64,000 nucleotides of DNA from CAVZCK01 sp963773735 (GTDB lineage: Bacteria > Pseudomonadota > Alphaproteobacteria > Rhizobiales > Rhodomicrobiaceae): contig CAVZCK010000016.1 in the NCBI GenBank assembly GCA_963773735.1, positions 1-64,000 of the forward strand, given 5' to 3'. Under the pieces are notes generated by a model. It was not told where the DNA came from, made no database searches, and worked only from the letters and a program-made list of their open reading frames with translations. Below, piece after piece: positions 52,574-62,868 of this stretch; the first letter of the stretch is position 1, and each line of letters begins with the position of its first letter. Position numbers and translations under genes: made by a program.

Positions 52574-54952
52574 CTAGCGGCTGGCATAAGCGTTACCATG
52601 ATCTTGTGGCAAACTCGGTTCTTGTCTTTGCACATCCAATTCCATGTCGGGTCTGCTGATGATCCCGGCAATGGCCCCGGCGACAACGTCCGGATCGGCC
52701 GGTTTCGTCAGCCATCTGACGCCGCCAGTCGCGACAGCGGCAAGCGTCGCTGCATCGGTGCCGCCGGTCAGAATAAGCCCCGGGACTTTCTTGCGAAGCG
52801 TCCGCTCCATGCGGCCGAGAAAATCGAGGCCGGTTTCCTCGCAGCCGAGATCGAAATCGACAACGATCGCGTCGACCCGAAAGCCCTGGTTGAGAACGTC
52901 CTCAGCTTGGGCAATCGAGGTTGCGCCCCGCGATTGGCAGCCGCGGTCTGACAGATCATGGGTCAAGGCGGCAACGATCATGGGGTCGTCGTCCATGACC
53001 AGAACGCGCAGGCCGGCCGGGAGGTTGTCCGCGCCATTGGGCGCCCTTCGATCGTCAGGAGAATGCGATGCGCTGGCGATGGATGCCGGCGGGATGATCA
53101 GGGAAAAGCAGGTGCCGCGCCCGGGCTTGGACGACAGTTTCACGTCTATGCCAAGAAGGTCGGCATAGCGGCGGACGATCGACAGGCCGAGACCCAGCCC
53201 TTCATTCAGGCCGCCGGCCTGCTCTCTCGACCGCTCGAACTCATCGAAGATCCGCCGCTCACGGTCCTTGCGGATTCCGGGCCCGCTGTCCAGCACCTGA
53301 ACCGCCATCGAGGCGCCTGAGCGGCGCGCGATGACCGCGACGCCGCCGCGCCGTGTAAACTTGAGTGCATTCGAAACCAGATTGCGCAGCATGGTCTCAA
53401 GCAGCGCCGGGTCGGTGCTGAGCTGAACATCGACGCTCCGGCTGACGAAGCGCAGGCCGCGACTTTCCGCATCGACACGAAAGCCCTCCGAAACCCGGTC
53501 GATCAGCGCTTTCGCCGAGATTGTCGAGCGGGCGGGTTGGATTAGCCCCGCATCGAGCCTGGATACGTTGAGGAGTGCGTCGAACATGCCTTTCAGCGAT
53601 CTGAGCGACTCCTCGATCTGGCCGACCAGCCTTTCCGGCTCCTCGCCATGTACGCGCCGCGACAGGGCGCGCGCAAACAGCGTCATCGCATGCAGCGGCT
53701 GGCGCAAATCGTGGCTGGCTGCGGCGAGGAAGCGCGATTTTGCCTGCGTCGCCATTTCCGCGTCGGTATAGGCCGCGGCGAGCGCTTCATTGCGCGTGGC
53801 CAGCTCGCTGGTTCTTTTAGCGACCTCGGACTCCAATTCCTCGTTGAGGTTCTCCAGGGCTCTTTCGCGTTGCTTCAGGTCGCTGACCAGCGACGCAAAG
53901 GATCGCGACAGGATCTGAGCCTCGGAATAGCTATGCAGCTCGGGCATTTGAGTATCGGCGCCGCGCTGAATGCTTTGGGCCGCGCGTGCCAGGCGCAGCA
54001 GCGGAGCGGCGATCCGCCCGGCAACGGTCCAGGCGATGATCGCAGCGAGCAGCGAGAGGCCGAGACCCCAGGCGACGATCTCATCCTGCAGCTTCCGCAC
54101 CGGCGCAAGGGCGATCTGCGCGTCCTGCCGGACCAGCACGGACCAGCCGAGACCACCGAAGCTGCGATAGCCATCGGTTTTCGCATAGGCGAACAGATAG
54201 CGCCGTCCCTCAAAGACGCCTTCCTGCAATGCCCGGGAGGTCCGGTTTGCCACATCAAGGGGTTTGCCGAGCATCTCTGGCGGTCCCAGAAGAACCGTAT
54301 TGGACGAATTCAGAACCAGAATGTCCGTTGCCTGATCGCGGCGCAGCGTTCCGGTGACGGAGGCTCTGATCTCATCGGCCCAGCTCCAGTTGATTTGCGC
54401 GACCAGAACGCCAGCAAGCTCGCCGCTCTCGTCCTGAACCCCCTGCGCAATGTTCAGAAGCACCGGGCCGGTCTTGCCGTCATGGCCCTCGTTAGCTGCC
54501 TCATCGAGCGTGGCTTCATGAAGATCGCCCTGCAGCGGTGATTGAAGCGCGGCTTGAAACCACTTGCGCTGCGTGACGTCCTCGCCCTCGCGCCATTGGC
54601 CGGTCGCCCGGATGATCTTGCCGTCCATGTCGGCAAAGCCGACCCAGGCATAATCGTCGCCCTTGCCGCGCAGTTCGTCCAGCCATGTCCTAAGCACGAC
54701 TGGATTTTCCTCGGGATCGAGCGAGCGGAACAGGCGGGCGGTATCGCCGATTTCCCTGAGCCGCTCGAACAGGCTGCGATCGAGCTTGTCCTGCATTTGG
54801 TCGGCCAGGAAAATGAGCGATTTGCCGATGCCTTGCTCAACGCCGGATATGCCCGCGCCGCCGACCATGAGCGTTGCCGCACCGGTCAAGCCGAACGACA
54901 AGAGCGAGATCACCAGGGCAAGCACAAGTCTCAGGTTGAGAGGCTTTGTCAT
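52574..54952 (-). CDS. Hybrid sensor histidine kinase with periplasmic Cache-type sensor and receiver domain
   Basis: Membrane kinase of 792 residues from MTKPLNLRLVLALVISLLSF. Two membrane helices (the first at the N-terminus, the second VAWGLGLSLLAAIIAWTVAG) enclose a periplasmic double-Cache-like region (LREIGDTARLFRSLDPEENP, DYAWVGFADMDGKIIRATGQ). HAMP and a coiled coil (ENLNEELESEVAKRTSELAT) follow, then HisKA with AAASHDLRQPLHAMTLFARA, HATPase_c (LRNLVSNALKFTRRGGVAVI, GLGLGLSIVRRYADLLGIDV) and a C-terminal receiver (VLVMDDDPMIVAALTHDLSD, AIVVDFDL). The ATG at 54952 has an aggcgg site; an upstream ATG at 55081 gives 835 residues. Confidence 0.93.
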   Translation of the reverse strand: MTKPLNLRLVLALVISLLSFGLTGAATLMVGGAGISGVEQGIGKSLIFLADQMQDKLDRSLFERLREIGDTARLFRSLDPEENPVVLRTWLDELRGKGDDYAWVGFADMDGKIIRATGQWREGEDVTQRKWFQAALQSPLQGDLHEATLDEAANEGHDGKTGPVLLNIAQGVQDESGELAGVLVAQINWSWADEIRASVTGTLRRDQATDILVLNSSNTVLLGPPEMLGKPLDVANRTSRALQEGVFEGRRYLFAYAKTDGYRSFGGLGWSVLVRQDAQIALAPVRKLQDEIVAWGLGLSLLAAIIAWTVAGRIAAPLLRLARAAQSIQRGADTQMPELHSYSEAQILSRSFASLVSDLKQRERALENLNEELESEVAKRTSELATRNEALAAAYTDAEMATQAKSRFLAAASHDLRQPLHAMTLFARALSRRVHGEEPERLVGQIEESLRSLKGMFDALLNVSRLDAGLIQPARSTISAKALIDRVSEGFRVDAESRGLRFVSRSVDVQLSTDPALLETMLRNLVSNALKFTRRGGVAVIARRSGASMAVQVLDSGPGIRKDRERRIFDEFERSREQAGGLNEGLGLGLSIVRRYADLLGIDVKLSSKPGRGTCFSLIIPPASIASASHSPDDRRAPNGADNLPAGLRVLVMDDDPMIVAALTHDLSDRGCQSRGATSIAQAEDVLNQGFRVDAIVVDFDLGCEETGLDFLGRMERTLRKKVPGLILTGGTDAATLAAVATGGVRWLTKPADPDVVAGAIAGIISRPDMELDVQRQEPSLPQDHGNAYASR

Positions 54953-55282
54953 GTCGATGCCGCCTAGCCGGGCTGTCGCCATTGAACGATGCTCCGTCAA
55001 GAGCCGAAGCAAATCAAAGGAATAGCGGTCTTCCTTTGATGCGCCAACCCGCTCGGCCACTGCAGTCGCAGAAATGCCCATAAAAGTGGCAACAAATTGA
55101 GCCCGCAGCGTGGCTTGCCGCCAGCACGGTCACATTAAATTACCGTGATATGCTTTCGGTCTCGACGCGCTATTGCTATTTTAGCGTGGCAACCGGTTAG
55201 CAGGCAAAGATTCACAGGGATCGCCAAGCCGATTATACACCCATGAAGGCGCGACCGTTTTAACGTTTTAAGGGACTAGCGG

Positions 55283-56504
55283 ATGGTGGCACGCGCTTCG
55301 GGGGTCGTCCTGCTCATTTTCGCCGCGGCTGCGGTCGGTCTTGGGGTTTATGCGTACCGGCTGCATTCCGATCCTCAAAAAGCCGCCTCAACCGGCCAGC
55401 ACGACGCCCAGCGTGGGCAGCCCGTCGTGGTCGCGACATCCATATCCAAGCCGATGCCACGTCAGTTTGACACGGTCGGACGCGCTCAGACAATTGCCAG
55501 CGTGGCGGTGCGTTCGCGGATCGACGGCGTGATCGAGAAAGTCGCTGTCACGCGAAGGCCAGGACGTCAAGGCGGGCGATACGCTTTTCGTCTTCGACAC
55601 GCGGCTGCTCAAGGCGGGGCTCCAGCAGGCGCAGGCCAATCACGCTAAGGACACGGCCCTACTTGAACAGGCCAAGCGCGAGCTCGCCCGCCTCACGCCG
55701 CTTGCACAGCGTGATTTTACGAGCAAGTCCGGCTTGGATCTGCAGCAAGCGGCGGTTAACTCGCTCGAGGCGAGCGTCCACTTCGATGAGGCCACGATCG
55801 ACAGCATGAATATTCAACTCAGCTACGCGACGATCAGCGCACCGATCGACGGCCGGATCGGCAGTATCAATTCCAAGGTCGGCAGCTCGATCAAGGCCAA
55901 TGACACGACGCTCCTTCTCACGATCAATCAGATCCGGCCGATCTATGTGAGCTTTTCGGTGCCGCAGCGCTACCTGCCCGCGATTCGGGAAGGCATGGCG
56001 GCGGGGTCGCTTCCGGTCACCGTCACCGCTCCGGATCTGGCCAATCTGTCGGAGCGCGGTGCGGTCGCCTACACCGACAACGCCGTCGACGTCACCACAA
56101 ATACGCTCGGCGTTTGGGCGACCTTCCCCAATGAGGATACACGGCTATGGCCCGGGCTCTACGTCAACGTGACGCTGGTCTTCGGCACGCAGCAGGATGC
56201 CGTCGTCGTTTCTTCGGAGGCGGTCCAGGCCGGCCAGAGCAGTCCCTTCGTGTTCGTGATCCGGCCGGACATGACGGCGGAGCTGCGCCCCGTCACGGTT
56301 GACCGCGTGATCGGCGGCGAGGCCGTGATCGCGCAGGGCCTTATCCCGGGCGAGACGGTCGTAGTCGACGGACAGCTCCGCCTGTCCGAGGGCACGAAGG
56401 TGACGATCACCAAGCACAGCGGCGCTCAGGCCGCCGAGAAGATCGCCGAGGATCAGCGTGCGGGGCCCAAGAAGCCTGGCCGGCCCACCGAGATCACGCA
56501 ATGA
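55283..56504 (+). CDS. RND efflux periplasmic adaptor (MFP) subunit, frameshifted
   Basis: AcrA/MdtA-type membrane fusion protein of about 406 residues. N-terminal anchor GVVLLIFAAAAVGLGVYAYR; VGRAQTIASVAVRSRIDGVI is the lipoyl half-motif; after one extra base near 55552 come KAGDTLFVFDTRLLKAGLQQ, the coiled-coil hairpin, IQLSYATISAPIDGRIGSIN and the beta-barrel GAVAYTDNAVDVTTNTLGVW. Stop overlaps the pump gene (ATGA). Divergent from the hybrid kinase / LuxR system. Confidence 0.91.
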
Positions 56505-59500
56505 GCCTGCCCGAAATCTGTATCCGCCGCCCGGTGATGACGACGCTTTTGATGCTGTCGTTCATTGCGGCTGGCCTTTTCGGTTATCGGCAGCTGCCGA
56601 TCGCCGCGCTGCCACGGGTTGATTTCCCGACTATCCAGGTCACTGCGACCCTCCCCGGCGCCGGCCCGGAGTCGATGGCGTCTTCCGTCGCAACCCCGCT
56701 TGAACGGCAGTTCTCGACCATTTCCGGCGTCAGCTCGATGACCTCGGTGAATTCGCTCGGGCTTAGCCAGATCACGCTGCAATTCGATCTCGACCGCGAC
56801 ATCGACAGCGCTGCGCTCGACGTGCAGTCCGCCCTGACGACGGCGGCACGGCGGCTTCCGCCCGAGATGACGACGCCGCCGAGCTTCCGCAAGGTCAATC
56901 CCGCCGATGCTCCGATCCTGTTCATTTCGCTGACATCGAAGTCTCTGCCGCTCTATACCGTCAATGAATATGGCGATACGGTCATTGCTCAGCGGATTTC
57001 CTCGCTGCCGGGTGTGGCCCAGGTCAATATCTTCGGCTCGCAGAAATTCGCCGTTCGAGTCAAGGCGGACCTGAAGGCGCTCGCCGGCGCCAATCTGACG
57101 CTCACCGATCTGCAAAACGCCATCGCCGGCGCAAACACCAATAAGCCGCTCGGTTCGCTGAGTGGCGACAAGCAGTCACTGACGCTTCAAGCCAGCGGCC
57201 AGCTCGCCAAGGCCACCGATTACGGGTCGCTGCCGGTGACTTATCGGAATGGCCTGCCGGTCCGCCTGCGTGATGTGGCGATAGTCAAGGACGGCGTCGA
57301 GAACGACCAGATCGCAAGCTGGTTCAACGGAACGCGCTCGATCCTGCTCGCCATCTACCGGCAGCCGGACGCGAATACCGTTTCTGTCGTTGACAGCATC
57401 AAGGCGATCCTCCCGAGCCTCACGGCACAGGTGCCGCCGTCCATCGAAACGCATGTCGTGCTCGACCGGTCGCTGCCGATCCGGAGCTGCCGTCTCCGAC
57501 GTCCAGATCACCTTGGGTCTCGCCATCACGCTGGTGATCCTTGTGATCTTCCTGTTCCTGCGCAGCGTCACCGCGACCGATGATCCCGGCAATCGCCCTG
57601 CCGATCTCGCTCATCGGCACGTTCGGGGGGATGTACCTGCTCGGCTACAGCATCGACAACCTTTCGCTGCTCGCGCTGACGCTCTCGGTCGGCTTCATCG
57701 TCGACGACGCCATAGTCATGCTGGAAAACATCGTCCGCCATGTCGAGGGAGGGGAGCAGCCCTTCGAGGCAGCTTTGCGCGGCTCTCGAGAAATCGCCTT
57801 CACCATCGTGTCGATGACCGTGTCGCTGGTCGCCGTGTTTATACCGGTGCTCTTTATGGGTGGCATCGTCGGGCGGCTGTTCAAGGAATTCGCCGTCACC
57901 ATATCGATGACCATCCTGATTTCCGGCATCGTCTCCTTGACATTGACGCCGATGCTCGCGAGCCGGATGCTGCGCCCTCAGGTCGAACATGGGCAGCGCT
58001 CCCGCCTCTATCGCTGGTCGGAGGCCGCGTTCAATGCGCTTCTCGCGGGCTATGACCGTTCGCTGCGCTTTGCGTCTGCGCATTCGCCCGATCATGCTTC
58101 TCATCACCTTCGCGACGCTGTTCGCCTCCGGATATTACTACGTCATCATACCGAAAGGCTTTTTCCCGGACGAGGATACCGGCTCGCTGCTGGCGACGAC
58201 GGAGGCAGGGCAGGACGTCTCCTTCGACGCGATGGTCGCGATCCAGCAGCAGCTTGCCAAGATCGTGCAAGCCGATCCCGCGGTCGCCGTGGTGAATTCG
58301 ACCGTGGGTGCCGGCGGCCCGAACAATTCCGCCAATTCCGGCCGCATGTTCATCGGGTTGAAGCCGCTTGACGAGCGAAAGGTGTCGGCGACGGAGGTCA
58401 TACAGAGGCTGCGCCGCAAGCTGTCAGGCATTCCTGCCGCGAACACCTTTATCCAGTCTGTGCAGAACATCCGTGTCGGGGGGCGTCTTTCCAAGAGCCA
58501 GTATCAATATACGCTGCAAAGCTCCGACATCGGCGCATTGCAGGACTTCGTGCCGAAATTTGCCGACAAGCTTTCGCAGGACCCCGGCTTCCGCGATGTT
58601 ACCACCGATCTCCTGATCCGCTCGCCGCAGGCCTTTGTCGATATCGATCGCGAGCGCGCGGCGGCGCTCGGCGTCTCTGCGGACGCTATCCGCGACACTC
58701 TCTATTCGGCTTTCGGCGACCGCCAGGTGGCAACGATCTATACGCAGACCGACGATTTTGAGGTCATTCTTGAGGCTGCAGAGAATTATCAGCAGAACAT
58801 TGCCGATCTGTCGCAGATCTATGTGCGCTCGGTAAGCGGCGCGCTGGTGCCCCTGACGTCGGTCGCCGATGTCAAGCGCACGGCCGGGCCGATCACGATC
58901 AACCACAGCCAGCTCATTCCCTCGGTGACGGTCTCATTCAACCTGGCGCCCGGCGTCTCGCTCGGCGATGCCGTTGACCGCATCAATCAGCTCGAAGCCT
59001 CAATGAGCGTTCCGGCATCGATCACCGGCGCGTTTCAGGGCACCGCGCAGGTCTTCCAGGACTCCCTCAAGGGGCAGGGTATTCTGATCCTCGCCGCGGT
59101 GTTCGTGATCTATGTCGTGCTCGGCGTGCTCTATGAGAGCTTCATCCATCCGGTGACGATTTTCTCCGGCCTGCCCTCGGCGGGGCTCGGGGCGCTGCTG
59201 ACACTGCAGTACTTCGGCCTGGACCTCAATGTCATCGCCATTATCGGCATCGTCATGCTGATCGGCATCGTGAAGAAAAATGCGATCATGATGATCGACG
59301 TCGCCTTGCACAAGCAGCGCGCGGGCGAAACCTCTCCCGAAAAGGCGATTTACGAAGCCTGCCTGTTGCGTTTCCGGCCGATCATGATGACGACCCTGGC
59401 GGCGATCCTTGGCGCCATTCCGATCGCTGTCGGGCTCGGGTCGGGCTCGGAACTGCGCCGGCCGCTCGGCCTCGTCGTAGCGGGCGGCCTGATCCTGTCG

Positions 59501-59626
59501 CAACTGCTGACGCTTTATATCACGCCGGTGGTGTTCATCTATCTTGAGAAGACGAAGCGCTATTTCTTCCCGGCCAAAGTCGAGGCGCGCCTTCGCGAAG
59601 CGCGGATCGAAGCGCCGGCAGAATGA
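56501..59626 (+). CDS. RND efflux inner membrane transporter (MdtB/AcrB family), frameshifted
   Basis: Proton-driven pump of about 1040 residues. MSLPEICIRRPVMTTLLMLS, PTIQVTATLPGAGPESMASS, DSAALDVQSALTTAARRLPP, then LAITLVILVIFLFLRSVTAT, ISLIGTFGGMYLLGYSIDNL and LTLSVGFIVDDAIVMLENIV (helix 4 with the proton-relay Asp pair), PKGFFPDEDTGSLLATTEAG and MLIGIVKKNAIMMIDVALHK. The frame changes near 57490, 57580 and 58080. The subfamily matches MdtB/MdtC or TriC-like proteins. No outer membrane channel gene follows. Confidence 0.92.
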
Positions 59627-59651
59627 AGCCGCAACCTCCCAAACCCTGCTG

Positions 59652-60942
59652 TCAGCCGATCATGAAACGAAGATTCGTCGCAAGAAGAAGCAGCGCGAAG
59701 CCGACCAGAACCGACGATTTCGCCGGGAATTTCGAGGCGGCAAAAGGCGCGAGGATGAAAATCAGGTGAGGCAGCGTGACCGCCGGGCTGAATTGCATGA
59801 CTTCGGCGGGGTTGAAGATGAAGAAGAACACTCCGCGCAGCGCCGAGTACGCGATCAGCGGGACCATGATTCCCGGCATGACCTGCCGCTCGCCGCGCCA
59901 GCCCGGCGTCACCGAGGCGAACACCATCAAGGCCAGGACGGCGATCAGCCCTGCCGATGTGAAACTCATGAAGTAATTGGAGAAGAACGGGTCGAAATAG
60001 CCATAGTAGTTCGGCCAGATTGGAACCGCCGCGTAGGCATGAAGCGTCGGCGCCGCGATGTTGAAGAACAGCCAATTCAGGACGAAAGAATATAAGCTCT
60101 GCACGCTGTGATCGCTGATTCCGGCATAGAACCAGAACATGGTCCAGGAGGAGCCGCTCTCAAGATTAGTGCCGGCGGCCGGCAACCGTCCGTTGATCGT
60201 CACTTCGAGAATGAACAAGGCCACAGGTACGACAACGCCATGGGCCATGATCCATTCGGCGGCGCGCAGATTGAGCCCCTGCCGGCGAATGGTGTCGACG
60301 ACGGGTATGACGATCAGAAAGGCCGAGACGTTTTCATTGAGGCAGGCCGCCGCCAGAACGCCCGTCAGCAGCAACGCGCCCTGCAGCGGTCCATTTTTCG
60401 CGCAGTCTGAGATAGATCGCGATATAGAGCGTGGCAAGCGATGCCGTCAGGATTTTCGACTCCGCGATGCTGGAGAAATACCAGATCCCGAGCGAGGACG
60501 CATAGATCAGTCCGCAGATGAGAACGTAGCGTCGCGGAACGAGCATTTCGAAAGCCGATAGCGCGGCCAGCACCCCGGCCGCGCCGATTGCCGCGAACAA
60601 TGCCGCCAGCAGGTGGTGCGGGGATACCCAGGCGAAGAACGGGTGGACGATCTTCATCCAGCTCAGTGCCAGCGCAACCGTCGCCGGATGAAAGCGCGTC
60701 AGGCGATCGTCGAACGGCCCGTAGGCTATTTTCGTATAGAGAATGGTGTCGGCGCCGAAACTCGCAAAGCCGTTGCGCGACTCCAGGATCAGGAATGTCA
60801 GCCAGTACACGCCGAACGCCGCAACGATCAGCCATGGATAGAATAGCCTGAGCAGGGTCTCAGGTGCCGCCACATCGCCGGACCGATGCTCCGCATAGGG
60901 GATCGCCCCTGCTGTGATGACGGTGTCAGAGACGTCTGTCAT
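59652..60942 (-). CDS. Polytopic membrane protein, possible GT-C-type glycosyltransferase, frameshifted
   Basis: About 430 residues and ten or more hydrophobic helices: LFYPWLIVAAFGVYWLTFLI, HHLLAALFAAIGAAGVLAAL, LLLTGVLAAACLNENVSAFL, VPVALFILEVTINGRLPAAG, YFMSFTSAGLIAVLALMVFA. A polar loop after helix 1 (ESRNGFASFGADTILYTKIA) is reminiscent of GT-C mannosyl/arabinosyl transferases, but the DxD-type site is not evident. One base is missing in an A run near 60395. Start chosen at MTDVSDTV after gaggtg. Not firmly assigned. Confidence 0.6.
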
Positions 60943-61179
60943 GTGCATTCACCTCATCCCTGCGCATGCGCCGATGCGCTTCGCCACTTGCCGCAAAAGC
61001 CGATGACGATGCTGATGAAAGACGTTGAACCGGGGGCCAACGGAGAGCCGGCAGACCCGCACCGCGCAACGCCCGGCCCGGGGGCTCCCGGCTCGGTGGC
61101 ATTGCCGATATCGCCCACGCCCATTCTCGTTTCATGCAGGCTTTCTCGCCGGACCGCCTTCTTTGTGCTCAGTTTTATT

Positions 61180-61635
61180 TTACGTCGAGACAGTGTCGAT
61201 CGCGAAGGTGCGGCGGTTGAGAACAAACCGAATCCACAGCGTCAGCAAGAACTCTGAAATGCCGGCAACCAGGAGTGCCGCGAGGCTCATCGCCTGAAAA
61301 GCCGAGAGCGGCAGATGGCCGAGCAGCCATTCGACGACGGCCACGGCTCCGGCCACCACCGGCACGATAGCAATGACCGAGTTGATCACGCCGAGGATGC
61401 GAATCTGCGTGGCCGAAATCAACAGAAAGACGATCTGGATCAGCACATAAAAGAATGCCATCCAGACCGGAACCGTCCAGATCGGACCGCCCGCCTTTGG
61501 TTCAAAGTCCGGCGCCGACCAGATCCAGGCAACGGCCAACGCCGTTCCGATCACGCATAACAGCATGCTGAACCATTCTTCCGCATGCGCGATACGCGCC
61601 GCCTGTGATCGGGACGCAATTTGAGCCAGAGTCAT
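61180..61635 (-). CDS. Four-helix membrane protein of unknown function
   Basis: Product of 151 residues from MTLAQIASRSQAARIA. Hydrophobic segments: WFSMLLCVIGTALAVAWIWS, VPVWMAFFYVLIQIVFLLIS, VINSVIAIVPVVAGAVAVVE and AMSLAALLVAGISEFLLTLW. No motif recognised. It may form a unit with the GT-C-like protein downstream on the same strand. An ATG 30 bases earlier is possible. Confidence 0.6.
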   Translation of the reverse strand: MTLAQIASRSQAARIAHAEEWFSMLLCVIGTALAVAWIWSAPDFEPKAGGPIWTVPVWMAFFYVLIQIVFLLISATQIRILGVINSVIAIVPVVAGAVAVVEWLLGHLPLSAFQAMSLAALLVAGISEFLLTLWIRFVLNRRTFAIDTVST

Positions 61636-61665
61636 GGCTGATCCCCGCAAGGAATTGACGGACAA

Positions 61666-61970
61666 ACGCTGCAGGCCGCGCGGACGCCAGTCAACCGCAA
61701 ATGACTCTCGACCCGATCCTCCTGCCCTCGCCGGAGATCAGACCTGCGAGCCCGGTTCAGGCTCATGCGCTCGTATCTTATCGTGCAGGTTCCCGGCCTC
61801 AACCAAGCAGCCATAAAGCCTAGGCCTTCGGCGGAATGAACTAAGCCGTTTGGACTATGACGTCTCTTGGATGGCGTCGCGTCTGCTGGCGCGCGTAAAT
61901 AAGCGATAGCGCTGCCCTGCCCTGTTGGCACGGCACCGAGGGCGCTCACAGCAGCTCCCAGGAGGCGGAT
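61666..61970. other. Intergenic region, 305 bases
   Basis: Divergent gap between the four-helix protein and the 53-residue gene. Nothing recognised beyond the ggaggcgg ribosome binding site of the latter at its right end. Confidence 0.45.
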
Positions 61971-62132
61971 ATGGCCAACAAAGACCACGCAAAAGCTGCT
62001 CACCCGCATGAAATTTCCGCTCATGCCCATCGTATTGCCCGGGAGCGCCACCAGCACAGCGACGGCGCAAACGCGCATGAAGCGTCCATGACGACGCGGA
62101 CAAAAACGAAAGAGACCGCAGCACCACAGTAA
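61971..62132 (+). CDS. Small His/Ala-rich protein (53 residues)
   Basis: A strong ribosome binding site (caggaggcgg) stands 3-8 bases before the ATG. The product starts MANKDHAKAAHPHEISAHAH, continues RIARERHQHSDGANAHEAS and ends TKETAAPQ. Seven histidines are spread along a predicted helix, like the small HHxKAAEHH-type proteins of Rhizobiales that have no known role. The base composition and start context look like a real gene; the function is unknown. Confidence 0.55.
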   Translation: MANKDHAKAAHPHEISAHAHRIARERHQHSDGANAHEASMTTRTKTKETAAPQ

Positions 62133-62248
62133 AGCCTCCGCTCCCTGGGCGTCACGCGGGCGAAGCTTACGGGCCGCCCGCGTGACAATTTCTAGCGTCA
62201 GGCGCTGTGCCTATATCGAGCGGGATCATTTCTCTTGGGAACATTGTG

Positions 62249-62638
62249 ATGAGTGATGCCGAAGACCGGCCCCTGATTCTGGTCATCGACGACGATCCGA
62301 GGATGGCGAATGCGCTGTCACTCTTGCTTGAAGATTGGGGATTTTCTCACGTGACCGCCGAATCCCCCAGCGCAGCGGTCCGCGCGCTCGGCAATCGCCT
62401 GGACGAGGTGCGGGCGGTCATTACCGATTATCATCTCCAGGACGGATTTACCGGCATAAAGGGCGCGGTCGCGGTCACGAACGCCATCGGCCGGCCGGTG
62501 CCGACATTGGTGACGACCTGCTTTCACGATCTCGCCGAAACCGTCAGCGCGTTCCCGGTGCTCGCCAAGCCGTTCGACCCGAACCTACTGCGTCAATGGC
62601 TGAACTATCAGCTCCAACGCGACCCGACCTGTCATTGA
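62249..62638 (+). CDS. Single-domain response regulator (receiver only)
   Basis: Protein of 129 residues: PLILVIDDDPRMANALSLLL (acidic pocket), VRAVITDYHLQDGFTG (phospho-Asp in ITDYHL), PVPTLVTTCFHDLAETV (switch Thr) and VLAKPFDPNLLRQWLN (conserved Lys). No output domain, so it probably relays phosphate to or from a hybrid kinase. No kinase is adjacent; the hybrid kinase at 52.6-55 kb carries a similar receiver. A GTG at 62207 is an alternative start. Confidence 0.88.
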   Translation: MSDAEDRPLILVIDDDPRMANALSLLLEDWGFSHVTAESPSAAVRALGNRLDEVRAVITDYHLQDGFTGIKGAVAVTNAIGRPVPTLVTTCFHDLAETVSAFPVLAKPFDPNLLRQWLNYQLQRDPTCH

Positions 62639-62868
62639 TTGCCGAAAGCGTCGAAATCGATGTTCTGGCGCAAGTGAATTAAACGACGGCGCTAGCGGTG
62701 TTGCGAATGCCAGCGTTGCAAGGACTACCCAGCGGAATTGGGTGGGTCCGGCGAGACGTTGCCTGAGTAGCCTTCGGCGGCGCGCGTTGTGGCCGGAATG
62801 ATCCGTAAGCCGACGGTGTGCGCCTTCCGGCCGATGCCCGCTCTTACCCTTTGCAAGTGCGGGCCCCA

